Notes under the pieces: generated by a model
Database searches by the model: none
Told to the model about the DNA's origin: nothing
The model's input: only the letters and a program-made list of their open reading frames with translations
Position numbers and translations under genes: made by a program
NCBI RefSeq assembly: GCF_002096335.1
Contig: NZ_NCUW01000026.1
Coordinates: 1 to 64,000 of the forward strand
Length of the DNA: 64,000 nt
From: Streptococcus oralis subsp. dentisani
Lineage (GTDB): Bacteria > Bacillota > Bacilli > Lactobacillales > Streptococcaceae
Direction of reading: 5' to 3'
Shown: in pieces, positions 1-7,947 of the stretch
Layout: the number at the start of each line of letters is the position of its first letter
Numbering within the stretch: the first letter of the stretch is position 1

Positions 1-62
1 TGGACATGTTCATCTTCCTTTATACTGTTTTTCGCAACTCTAGTATATCAGATGAACATGTC
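1..62. repeat. Composite inverted repeat at the window edge
   Basis: Arms GACATGTTCATC (3-14) and GATGAACATGTC (51-62) are perfect 12-bp complements. Inside them a second pair, TATACT (21-26) and AGTATA (42-47), nests in the same hairpin. No run of T follows either arm, so this is not a normal terminator. No gene is seen in 1-172 apart from the yaaA terminator. It may be a regulatory site or repeat belonging to a gene left of the window. Confidence 0.5.
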
Positions 63-94
63 TTTTGTGTTGCACTTCATTTTACAACAGAGCG

Positions 95-141
95 AAAAAA
101 TTGCCCCCAAAAGGTCAAACTAAGAGGTTGACTTCTTGGGG
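95..141 (-). terminator. Terminator of yaaA
   Basis: On the minus strand, CCCCAAGAAGTCAA pairs imperfectly with TTGACCTTTTGGGG and is followed by CAATTTTTT. It lies about 30 nt past the yaaA stop. Confidence 0.8.
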
Positions 142-172
142 ACAGCTTATATTATTTTGAATTAAAGATACT

Positions 173-901
173 TTACACTTGTTTTAAAAAGACGAGTTCT
201 AAGTTACTTGATAAATCAGGTCGGTATTCAAAGTCGGCGAAGCGGAGCTTGCGAGCTTGCTCAACTGTTTGGACTTGGCCTTCTATTAGAGCTGTCAGAA
301 AGGCGCCACGCGCTTTTTTTGAAATGGTTGAGTGGATTTTCAACTGGTCTGCCTTGTTCTCCATAAACTTGAAGGTCACCATTTTTTCTCTGACTTCCTT
401 AGAAAAAACGGTTTCAAACTCTGATGACAAGAGAGAAAATATCAAGTCCTCATCCTGTAGTGCCTCATCATAGGCTGACTTCCAATGACTCTTTAGGGTT
501 TTTCCAGCGACTTTTAACTTCATCAAGAAGTCCAAACGGTGAGGAGCCATGGGAGATAGGGCTGGAACGACGCCATACAAAGCTGATGTAATTAAAACAT
601 GATCTTCCAGATAGGCTTGTTCAGCCTCGGTCAATTTATCTCTCTTAATGTGGCGATACATGAGACCGTCAAAGAGTTTCAAGGCTGGATAATGTTTAGC
701 GCTTTGATCTTTTAGAGCTTGAATATGAGCGTACTCTTCTTCTGCTTTCTCGGCAGATACCTTATAAAAAGTCTCTAATTCACTAGCTGAGTAGTGCGCC
801 AGTGAGTCAAGGACTGCCTGACTTTCTTCACTCAAGGGGAGCGCTTCGATACAAGGAAGGTTTGTGTTCATTTCTTTGGCTGTTGGGATTAAAATTTTCA
901 T
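173..901 (-). CDS. yaaA: YaaA family peroxide-stress protein (UPF0246/DUF328)
   Basis: The 242 codons match the usual length of the YaaA family, a cytosolic DNA-binding protein that in E. coli limits free iron during hydrogen peroxide stress. Family blocks visible are FDGLMYRHI (about 77-85) and SALYG...HRLDFLMKL (about 106-129). The start follows the family N terminus MKILIPTAKEM. There is no ribosome-binding site: the nearest promoter (TTGGTC, 17 nt, TACACT) puts +1 on the A of the ATG, so the mRNA is probably leaderless. The gene appears monocistronic, with its own terminator. Family assignment is strong; the role in this organism is inferred. Confidence 0.9.
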   Translation of the reverse strand: MKILIPTAKEMNTNLPCIEALPLSEESQAVLDSLAHYSASELETFYKVSAEKAEEEYAHIQALKDQSAKHYPALKLFDGLMYRHIKRDKLTEAEQAYLEDHVLITSALYGVVPALSPMAPHRLDFLMKLKVAGKTLKSHWKSAYDEALQDEDLIFSLLSSEFETVFSKEVREKMVTFKFMENKADQLKIHSTISKKARGAFLTALIEGQVQTVEQARKLRFADFEYRPDLSSNLELVFLKQV

Positions 902-907
902 ATTGTT

Positions 908-936
908 AGTGTAGCATATTTTTCAATCGTGACCAA
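908..936 (-). promoter_or_regulatory. yaaA promoter (predicted leaderless start)
   Basis: -35 TTGGTC (931-936), 17-nt spacer and -10 TACACT (908-913) on the minus strand. Six nucleotides separate the -10 from the ATG, so transcription should begin at the start codon. Confidence 0.6.
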
Positions 937-975
937 GAATTTCATCTGAAACCTCGGTTTATACCGAGGTTTCTT

Positions 976-2571
976 TTACTTGACTTTAAATGTTTTGAGG
1001 TAATTATCTTTTCCAACCTGACCTTCGAAGAATTGACCATTTTCAAGGTAAGGAAGGTCGTCTGACACTAAAGCCTTGACTTTATAAATCTTGCCATCAA
1101 CTTTAAAGAAGTAGACGGTATCCCCCTTGATGACAGCTGATTTAAGGTCTGAAATCACTCCCTTGATACTTTCTACCGTTTCATTATCCAGATCGAGGTC
1201 GTTTTTATTGGCATACTTGCTGAGGAGTTCATCTACCGTAGTTGCTACGATAACGTTTTGGTACTCCACGGCATCGACCAATGCATACTCCTTGACCAAG
1301 CCTGCATTGTCCTTTAAGCCCATGATATAAAGAGGCTTGTCATTGAGATTAACAAGGATAGGGAAGGTAGCCTTGTAGGCTTTCTCTTGAACTGCTCCTT
1401 CTGCGGAAGCACGGGCAGATTCTTCGGTTGCTGAAGCTAGATTGTACTTGGTGATTTCACCAGTGCGCATGTTTTCAAGGATAAAGCCCAGGTTACTTTC
1501 GTCAGCATTTGCTGAAGTCACTCCCGTGTAGAGATAAATGTCATTTCCGATAGAAAGATAGTTATAGCCCTCTGTCGTTTGGGTAACATTTTTCTTAGAA
1601 ATCAAGGCATTCCAAAAACCGTCTTTATACTTACCGTTGTAGTTGATTTGCTGGATGGTTTCTTCGGCCGGATAAACACGGTCCACCCATTCTGGCACTT
1701 CATCCAAGCTATATTCCTTGGTTTCTCCATTAGTAGCATCCAAGATAATAACAGACGAAGGGCGAGGGACTCCTAGACCAAACCGTTTTTGATAAACGGT
1801 TGCTACATAGAAAGGATTGCCTTCATCATCCACCTCAAAGGATGGCTTTTTAAAAATCTTGGTTGGGTACTTAATCCGAAGATGACGTTTGACGTCACGG
1901 TTAAAATATTCGGAGTCCGAATACTTCATCGGTGTTTTTAAATCCACCAATTCCGCATTTCCTGTCACCATATCAACCTTGATATACTCGCCAATTCCCT
2001 TGGCTTGATTGTTGAACCATTTGATCGGGTCGGCATATTCCAAAGGTGTCACCCGATAGGGCTTGCCATCGACCGTCAGCTGGGTATAGGTATCTGCTGC
2101 TACGTACTGGGATACCTTATCCGTCAGAGAGCCCAAGTAACGGTCACCAATCTTTTCAGCAGTGCTCCGATCTAGGATTGGAACCTTACTGGTATCACTC
2201 TTAGGAAAATCTTTAAAGTCTTTTTCGGTGATAGAGACCACATTAGCATAGTTTTTTGCTTGGAAAAAGCTTGAGGTCACTAAGCTAACCAGACCAGCAA
2301 GGGCAAAGATAAGGCCTGCAGCCAGCAACAATCCTCCACCTAATTTATTAAAATGAAGCCCTTCTAGATTGAGTTCGTTGGCAACCTTGCCATGACGTAC
2401 ATGAACTGTCTTGAGGAGATTGGTATCCTTTCGGAAACTAAACAAAATACCCATCACCACCAGATGCCCACAGAGAAAGAAGATGAATTCCCAACTGGTA
2501 AGATTGAAGGGTGGTAAAAAGATATACCAAGTCGTTGCGATAAAAACAAGTTCAAAGAGTATGCGTTTCAT
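976..2571 (-). CDS. Large membrane-anchored protein of unknown function
   Basis: A 531-residue protein I cannot assign to a characterised family, though similar proteins occur in other mitis-group streptococci. Three hydrophobic segments sit in the first 110 residues (about 5-20, 28-46 and 78-102). They are followed by roughly 420 mostly hydrophilic residues, without Cys pairs or an obvious catalytic motif, probably exposed outside the membrane. The start has a strong site (AGGAGGA, 6 nt before ATG) that overlaps the stop of the upstream deformylase gene, so the two are translationally coupled. A sensor or cell-envelope scaffold is possible, but nothing in the sequence decides it. Confidence 0.75.
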   Translation of the reverse strand: MKRILFELVFIATTWYIFLPPFNLTSWEFIFFLCGHLVVMGILFSFRKDTNLLKTVHVRHGKVANELNLEGLHFNKLGGGLLLAAGLIFALAGLVSLVTSSFFQAKNYANVVSITEKDFKDFPKSDTSKVPILDRSTAEKIGDRYLGSLTDKVSQYVAADTYTQLTVDGKPYRVTPLEYADPIKWFNNQAKGIGEYIKVDMVTGNAELVDLKTPMKYSDSEYFNRDVKRHLRIKYPTKIFKKPSFEVDDEGNPFYVATVYQKRFGLGVPRPSSVIILDATNGETKEYSLDEVPEWVDRVYPAEETIQQINYNGKYKDGFWNALISKKNVTQTTEGYNYLSIGNDIYLYTGVTSANADESNLGFILENMRTGEITKYNLASATEESARASAEGAVQEKAYKATFPILVNLNDKPLYIMGLKDNAGLVKEYALVDAVEYQNVIVATTVDELLSKYANKNDLDLDNETVESIKGVISDLKSAVIKGDTVYFFKVDGKIYKVKALVSDDLPYLENGQFFEGQVGKDNYLKTFKVK

Positions 2572-2582
2572 CTGAGTTCCTC

Positions 2583-2993
2583 CTAAATAATCCGTCCTTC
2601 CAAATGATCCAGTTCATGCTGGCATATCTGAGCTGGAAAACCTGTAAGTGTAATAGTCTGTTCCTGCCACTTATTATCGCGATAGGAAACCGTAATCGTT
2701 TCATAGCGAGTTGTTGGTCGCACCCCAGTCAAAGACAAACAACCTTCCTCTGTCTCGTAAGGTTCTTTATAGGAAAGAAGAATCGGGTTAAACATAACCA
2801 TGGGAACTAGGCCAAGATTAAAGATAATCACGCGCTTCTGCACCCCAATCATATTGGCCGCCAGACCGACACAGGTCTCGCGATTGGCCAGCAGGGTATC
2901 CTGTAAATCTCTAGCCAGATAAAGGTCTTCCTGACTTGCAGGTTTCGCGACTTGCGACAAGAATAAGATATCTCGGACAATTTTCTTTTCCAT
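2583..2993 (-). CDS. Small peptide deformylase homologue, probably inactive
   Basis: 136 residues of the polypeptide deformylase fold, shorter than typical active enzymes. Motif II EGCLS (83-87) and motif III HELDH (126-130), which bind the metal, are intact. Motif I, normally GxGLAAPQ, reads CVGLAANM (41-48): the Gln that stabilises the reaction intermediate is Met. Pneumococci, as I recall, carry two homologues, DefA and DefB, and only DefB works; this looks like the DefA type. The ribosome site is AAGGAG and an extended -10 (TGCTATAAT) lies at 3022-3027. It is co-transcribed with the downstream membrane protein. Confidence 0.8.
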   Translation of the reverse strand: MEKKIVRDILFLSQVAKPASQEDLYLARDLQDTLLANRETCVGLAANMIGVQKRVIIFNLGLVPMVMFNPILLSYKEPYETEEGCLSLTGVRPTTRYETITVSYRDNKWQEQTITLTGFPAQICQHELDHLEGRII

Positions 2994-3021
2994 TCTCTTA
3001 CGCTCCTTGCTACTTTACTTT

Positions 3022-3030
3022 ATTATAGCA
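3022..3030 (-). promoter_or_regulatory. Extended -10 promoter of the deformylase operon
   Basis: TGCTATAAT on the minus strand, about 30 nt upstream of the deformylase ATG. No convincing -35 is seen, as is common for extended -10 promoters. Confidence 0.55.
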
Positions 3031-3067
3031 TAAAAGGGGGCAACTTCTAGTCCTTTCCCTCAAATGC

Positions 3068-3093
3068 AAAAAAAGTCATCCGAAGATGACTTT
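3068..3093 (-). terminator. Terminator of the Mn/Ca ATPase gene
   Basis: Minus strand AAAGTCATC-TTCG-GATGACTTT, with a UUCG tetraloop, followed by seven T. Confidence 0.9.
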
Positions 3094-3097
3094 CTTT

Positions 3098-5794
3098 TTA
3101 AATCGCGTTCTTATCAAGACCAAGTTTACGTTGAACAAACTTAACGATTTCTACGATGATAATCATTGAGAAGCTTCCAGCTAGAACAATACCCCATTGT
3201 GACAAGTCTAGTTTGGTTACGTGGAAGATACCTTCAAGTGGTTCTACGACGATTGTTGCCATGAGAAGGATGAAGGATACCAAGATAGACCAGTTGAAGG
3301 TCTTAGACTTGAATGGTCCGACTGTCAAGATGGATTGGTAAACAGACTTAACGTTGTAGGCATGGAAGAGCTGGATCAAACCGAGTGTTGCAAAGGCCAT
3401 TGTAAGTGCATCTGCGTGAATGGCTTGGTTGTCTCCTACATGGACTGGGTAGGCAAGAGCAAGACCATAGACGGTCAAGACGATTGCCCCTTGGAGTACA
3501 CCTTGATAGATGATCGAACTCATGACCCCACCTGAGAAGAAGCTTGACTTACGTCCACGTGGTTTGTGGGTCATGACACCTGGCTCAGCAGGTTCAACAC
3601 CAAGAGCGATAGCTGGGAAGGTATCGGTCACCAAGTTGATCCACAAGAGATGAACTGGCTGTAGAACATCCCAACCAAACAAGGTTGATAGGAAGATGGT
3701 CAAAACTTCAGCCGTATTGGCAGAAAGAAGATATTGAATAGTCTTTTGAATGTTTGAGAAGACCTTACGTCCTTCTTCAACTGCGACGATAATAGTCGCA
3801 AAGTTATCATCCGCAAGAATCATATCAGAAGCTCCCTTAGAAACCTCTGTACCAGTGATTCCCATACCGATACCGATATCAGCTGTTTTCAGAGCTGGTG
3901 CATCATTCACACCGTCACCTGTCATGGCAACGACCTTACCTTGGTTTTGCCAAGCTTTGACGATACGAACCTTGTGTTCTGGAGATACACGCGCGTAAAC
4001 AGAGTATTGACCAACGACTTTTTCAAATTCTTCATCAGAAAGTTCGTTGAGTTCAGCACCAGTCAAGACATGATCTTCCGAGTCATTTTCATCAATGATT
4101 CCCAAACGTTTAGCAATGGCTTCCGCTGTGTCTTGGTGGTCACCAGTGATCATGATTGGACGAATTCCTGCTTCCTTAGCGACACGAACGGCTTCTGCCG
4201 CTTCTGCACGCTCAGGGTCAATCATCCCTATCAAACCAGTAAAGATCAAGTTGTTTTCAAGCTCTTCAGAAGTAAGATTTTCTGGAACACTATCGATAAT
4301 CTTATAAGCACCTGCAAGGACACGCAAGGCTTGGTGAGCCATTTCAGAGTTATTTGTGTGAATTAAGTCATTGACTTGATTATCAATCGGAGCGATATCT
4401 CCAGCTTTATCACGAGCAACACAACGTTTCAAGAGTTGATCTGGAGCCCCTTTGACCGCCACTAGAAATTTCCCATCTGGCAATGGATGAACCGTTGACA
4501 TGAGTTTACGATCTGAGTCAAACGGCAATTCAGCGACTCGAGGATATTTCTCTAAAAATCCTTTGACATCGTAGCCCTTGTCCAAGGCATACTGGATGAA
4601 GGCTGTTTCCGTTGGATCCCCGATTAGGTTTCCTTCTGCATCAATCTTAGTATCGTTGGCCAAGACAACAGAACGAAGAAGAGGCATTTCAAGACCTAGT
4701 TCAATGTCATCAGCAGAATCATGTAGGACTGCATCATAGAAGACTTTCTCGACTGTCATCTTGTTCATGGTAAGCGTACCAGTCTTATCAGAAGCGATAA
4801 TCTCAGTTGAACCAAGTGTTTCTACTGCTGGCAACTTACGAACGATAGAGTTTCGTTTAGCCAAAACTTGAGTACCGAGGGCAAGAACGATCGTCACGAT
4901 AGCTGGGAGTCCTTCTGGGATGGCTGCAACAGCAAGCGCAACAGAGGTCATCAACTCACCAAGTGGATTTTTACCTTGAATGAAGACTCCAACTACAAAA
5001 GTAACAAGGGCAATGACCAAAATTGCATAGGTCAAGACCTTAGAAAGGTTATTCAAGTTTTGTTTGAGTGGCGTGTCTGTCTCATCCGCATCTTGGAGCA
5101 TGCCAGCGATATGACCCACTTCCGTGTACATACCTGTATTGACAACAACACCAAGACCACGACCATAAGTCACATTTGAGTTTTGGAAGGCCATATTGAC
5201 ACGGTCACCAATACCAGCATCTGCAGAGAGCTCGACAGTCAAGTCTTTTTCGACTGGAACAGACTCACCTGTTAGGGCTGCTTCTTCGATTTTAAGGGAA
5301 TTGGCTTCTAGCAAACGTAGGTCCGCTGGTACCACATCACCTGCTTCAAGGGCAACGATATCACCTGGTACTAATTCTTTTGAATCAATCTCAGCCATGT
5401 GCCCATCACGGATAACGCGAGCAGCTGGGCTAGACATAGACTTGAGGGCTTCGATGGCTTCTTCTGCCTTACCTTCTTGGTAAACACCAAAGGCAGCGTT
5501 AATGATAACTACGGCTAGGATAATGATGGCATCTGCAATATCTTCCCCACCAGAAGTTATGACAGACAAGATGGCTGCAGCCACCAAAATAATAATCATC
5601 AAATCCTTAAACTGTTCGATGAATTTAACCAAGAGAGATTTTTTCTCACCCTCTTCGAGTTCATTACGTCCATATTCAGCTAGGCGTTTCTGTGCTTCGC
5701 TTGACGAAAGGCCTTGCTCAGTTGCTTCAACCGATTTCAAGACCTCTTCAGGACTTTGAGTATAAAACGCTTGGCGTTTTTGTTCTTTTGACAT
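3098..5794 (-). CDS. mgtA: P-type (P2A) Mn2+/Ca2+-exporting ATPase
   Basis: 898-residue P2A cation pump of the plasma membrane. It has the actuator TGES (175-178), PEGLP in M4 (293-297), the phosphorylation site DKTGT (336-340), TGDGVND in the P domain, and hydrophobic segments arranged 2+2+6. The pneumococcal orthologue has been called CaxP (calcium export) and later MgtA (Mn2+/Ca2+ export under riboswitch control). I chose the start at 5794 because AAGGAGGA lies just upstream; an in-frame extension to 5872 would run into the riboswitch terminator. Transcribed alone, divergently from mntE, so two manganese exporters share one intergenic region. Substrate is inferred from the orthologue and the riboswitch. 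Confidence 0.92.
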   Translation of the reverse strand: MSKEQKRQAFYTQSPEEVLKSVEATEQGLSSSEAQKRLAEYGRNELEEGEKKSLLVKFIEQFKDLMIIILVAAAILSVITSGGEDIADAIIILAVVIINAAFGVYQEGKAEEAIEALKSMSSPAARVIRDGHMAEIDSKELVPGDIVALEAGDVVPADLRLLEANSLKIEEAALTGESVPVEKDLTVELSADAGIGDRVNMAFQNSNVTYGRGLGVVVNTGMYTEVGHIAGMLQDADETDTPLKQNLNNLSKVLTYAILVIALVTFVVGVFIQGKNPLGELMTSVALAVAAIPEGLPAIVTIVLALGTQVLAKRNSIVRKLPAVETLGSTEIIASDKTGTLTMNKMTVEKVFYDAVLHDSADDIELGLEMPLLRSVVLANDTKIDAEGNLIGDPTETAFIQYALDKGYDVKGFLEKYPRVAELPFDSDRKLMSTVHPLPDGKFLVAVKGAPDQLLKRCVARDKAGDIAPIDNQVNDLIHTNNSEMAHQALRVLAGAYKIIDSVPENLTSEELENNLIFTGLIGMIDPERAEAAEAVRVAKEAGIRPIMITGDHQDTAEAIAKRLGIIDENDSEDHVLTGAELNELSDEEFEKVVGQYSVYARVSPEHKVRIVKAWQNQGKVVAMTGDGVNDAPALKTADIGIGMGITGTEVSKGASDMILADDNFATIIVAVEEGRKVFSNIQKTIQYLLSANTAEVLTIFLSTLFGWDVLQPVHLLWINLVTDTFPAIALGVEPAEPGVMTHKPRGRKSSFFSGGVMSSIIYQGVLQGAIVLTVYGLALAYPVHVGDNQAIHADALTMAFATLGLIQLFHAYNVKSVYQSILTVGPFKSKTFNWSILVSFILLMATIVVEPLEGIFHVTKLDLSQWGIVLAGSFSMIIIVEIVKFVQRKLGLDKNAI

Positions 5795-5850
5795 GTGTCT
5801 CCTCCTTGACTTTGTGTGCAAAACAAGCTCTCTTTTGGTTTTATGACAAA

Positions 5851-5882
5851 CAAAAAGAGACCTGTTAATCATAACAAGTCTC
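5851..5882 (-). terminator. Riboswitch-controlled terminator
   Basis: GAGACTTGTTA-TGAT-TAACAGGTCTC with one G-U pair, followed by TTTTTG. Its 5' arm (GAGACTTG) is also the 3' strand of the aptamer base stem, so the two structures exclude each other. Confidence 0.88.
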
Positions 5883-5971
5883 GCTGTTTAAGATAGCGCC
5901 GGAAAGCATACTTTGCAGTATACAATTCGGAATGACGACACTATCACAGGTTTCTGCCAGCTACTCCCTTG
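5872..5971 (-). ncRNA. yybP-ykoY manganese riboswitch
   Basis: The RNA begins CAAGGGAGUAGC and ends GCGAGACUUG, closing a base stem, with the internal GCUGGCAG and CUGUGAUAGUGUCGUC segments typical of yybP-ykoY aptamers. A terminator overlaps the closing strand. The family binds Mn2+; ligand binding would favour the base stem, disrupt the terminator and turn on the exporter. The Mn-sensing role for this gene is known in Streptococcus; its identity here comes from motif matching. Confidence 0.88.
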
Positions 5972-5980
5972 AGTAGTACT

Positions 5981-6008
5981 ATTATATCAAAATTTGAATA
6001 ATTTTCAA
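5981..6008 (-). promoter_or_regulatory. Promoter of the mgtA riboswitch transcript
   Basis: -35 TTGAAA (6003-6008), 16-nt spacer and -10 TATAAT (5981-5986) on the minus strand, immediately upstream of the aptamer. Confidence 0.8.
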
Positions 6009-6027
6009 AGAGTAAAAACTGCCTTAT

Positions 6028-6056
6028 TTGAATTTTCCTTTGAAAACCAGTATAAT
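6028..6056 (+). promoter_or_regulatory. mntE promoter
   Basis: -35 TTGAAT (6028-6033), 17-nt spacer, -10 TATAAT (6051-6056). It lies back to back with the mgtA promoter, only 19 nt from its -35. Confidence 0.85.
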
Positions 6057-6089
6057 GGTAGAATATTATACGACTAGAAAGGAAGCCCA

Positions 6090-7283
6090 ATGAACCAATC
6101 CATGTCAAATCTTAAGTTAGCTGAGCGTGGGGCCATTATCAGTATTTCGACCTATCTGATTTTGTCTGCGGCAAAATTAGCGACTGGCCACCTCCTTCAT
6201 TCTTCCAGTTTGGTAGCCGATGGTTTCAACAACGTGTCGGATATCATTGCAAATGTGGCTCTCTTGATTGGGATTCGGATGGCGCGCCAGCCCGCTGACC
6301 GTGATCACCGTTTTGGCCACTGGAAGATTGAAGACTTGGCTAGTTTGATCACTTCCATCATCATGTTCTACGTTGGCTTTGATGTTCTGCGGGACACCAT
6401 TCAAAAGATTCTCAGTCGAGAACAAACACCCATCGATCCTCTGGGAGCGATTCTAGGTGTCTTCTCTGCAGCAATCATGTTTTTCGTTTATCTCTATAAT
6501 ACTCGCCTCAGTAAGAAATCCAAATCCAAGGCTCTGAAGGCTGCCGCCAAGGACAATCTTTCCGATGCTGTTACCTCACTTGGGACTTCCATTGCCATCC
6601 TAGCCAGCAGTTTTAATTATCCGATTGTTGATAAACTGGTTGCTATCATCATCACTTTCTTTATCTTAAAGACAGCCTATGATATCTTTATCGAATCTTC
6701 CTTCAGTCTTTCAGATGGTTTTGATGACCGTCTGCTGGAGGACTACCAAAAGGCCATTATGGAGATTCCAAAGATTAGTAAGATCAAGTCCCAAAGAGGT
6801 CGCACCTACGGTAGCAATATCTACCTTGACATCACGCTGGAGATGAATCCCGATTTATCAGTCTATGAAAGTCATGAAATTGCAGACCAGGTCGAATCTA
6901 TGCTGGAAGAGCGTTTTGGAGTCTTTGATACCGATGTCCATATCGAACCTGCTCCTATACCTGAAGACGAAATTTTGGATAATGTCTATAAAAAACTACT
7001 CATGCGTGAGCAATTGATTGACCAAGGCAATCAACTGGAAGAACTCCTATCTGAAGACTTTATCTATATCCGCCAAGATGGAGAGCAGATGGATAAGGTT
7101 TCCTATCAAGCTGAGAAAGAACTTAAAGCTGCGATTACGGACATTCAGATTACCTCCATTAGTCAAAAAACCAAGCTCATTTGCTATGAGTTAGATGGTA
7201 TCGTCCACACCAGTATCTGGCGTCGCCATGAGACTTGGCAAAATGTCTTCCACCAGGAAACAAAAAAAGAAGACAAACAGTAA
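6090..7283 (+). CDS. mntE: Cation diffusion facilitator, manganese exporter MntE
   Basis: 397-residue CDF transporter with about six membrane helices in the first 210 residues and a cytoplasmic metallochaperone-like C-terminal domain. The metal site region reads ADGFNNVSD (43-51), with Asn-Asp where zinc CDFs have His-Asp, and NLSD in the fifth helix; this fits the Mn-selective MntE group. Family MntE exports Mn2+ in exchange for a cation. An AAAGGAAG ribosome site precedes ATG 6090. It has its own promoter and terminator and no riboswitch, unlike mgtA opposite. The extended C-terminal tail after about residue 300 is as I recall it in pneumococcal MntE. Confidence 0.93.
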   Translation: MNQSMSNLKLAERGAIISISTYLILSAAKLATGHLLHSSSLVADGFNNVSDIIANVALLIGIRMARQPADRDHRFGHWKIEDLASLITSIIMFYVGFDVLRDTIQKILSREQTPIDPLGAILGVFSAAIMFFVYLYNTRLSKKSKSKALKAAAKDNLSDAVTSLGTSIAILASSFNYPIVDKLVAIIITFFILKTAYDIFIESSFSLSDGFDDRLLEDYQKAIMEIPKISKIKSQRGRTYGSNIYLDITLEMNPDLSVYESHEIADQVESMLEERFGVFDTDVHIEPAPIPEDEILDNVYKKLLMREQLIDQGNQLEELLSEDFIYIRQDGEQMDKVSYQAEKELKAAITDIQITSISQKTKLICYELDGIVHTSIWRRHETWQNVFHQETKKEDKQ

Positions 7284-7309
7284 CCCTATCCAGTGGATAG
7301 GGCTTTTTT
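7284..7309 (+). terminator. mntE terminator
   Basis: CCCTATCC-AGT-GGATAGGG followed by CTTTTTT, directly after the stop codon. Confidence 0.92.
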
Positions 7310-7342
7310 GATTGATTTTCTTTAAGCTAAACTGGCTTATAG

Positions 7343-7947
7343 CTATTTGAAAGATTTGCTTTTAGAAGCTTGTTTTGTCTCTTTTCTTGCTTGAAGATTT
7401 TGTTCGATACGCCATTCTCTCTCATAGTACTTCATGGTCTCGTATACCCTTTCAGGAAGACCTACATCTAGTAGAATGATAGGGATGATCAAATCTGCTG
7501 ACTGATGAAAAGGAAAACACCTTCTCTTCAGTAGGGCTAGAAGTGATTGGGATCTCACATTGTCCTTGTTTTTAAAATAAACTTCAATCCGATAGGAATT
7601 CCTATACCTCCCTCCAAACCGAGAGAAGGAAAATTCCTCTACATCAGCCCAAGCATAGAAACGACTGACTTTCTTTGGATTCGGTTTGTAGTAAAATCCC
7701 TCAACAGTAAATCTCAAATATTTCTTATCCGAACTTAAAAGTCTGTAAGTCAGATAAACTACTACTCCAGCAAAAAAAGTAAAACCAGCATAAACAAAAG
7801 ACTTACCGTATGAAGTCTGGTCCCCTTTTGCGAATACGAATGGAGATAAAAAAGAGTTAACAAGAAGAAAAGCACCGAAGCTAGGACAAACAAGGCATTC
7901 CAAATAATTTTCTTTGGACTACGTTTAATGACTTTTCCTTCCATCAT
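7343..7947 (-). pseudogene. Frameshifted STM3941-like membrane protein
   Basis: Two overlapping frames together make one protein. The first (from ATG 7947) gives [13 protein letters not shown] plus a membrane helix; the second continues with another helix and a soluble C-terminal part containing a W-ADVEEF segment, as in PH-domain-like STM3941 family proteins. The frames meet at a run of six A (7848-7853; six T on the coding strand); one extra base there restores a protein of about 201 residues. The start ATG overlaps the stop of uup by 4 nt, so it belongs to the uup-cca-dapB operon. Function unknown. A homopolymer sequencing error or phase variation are both possible. Confidence 0.7.

Noticed and set aside
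3156..5759. Several plus-strand ORFs of 60-141 codons inside mgtA
   Set aside because: All lie opposite an intact P-type ATPase with full motifs, and none has start signals or family features.
5795..5872. 26-codon N-terminal extension of the Mn/Ca ATPase
   Set aside because: It would be translated from within the riboswitch terminator; AAGGAGGA supports the start at 5794.
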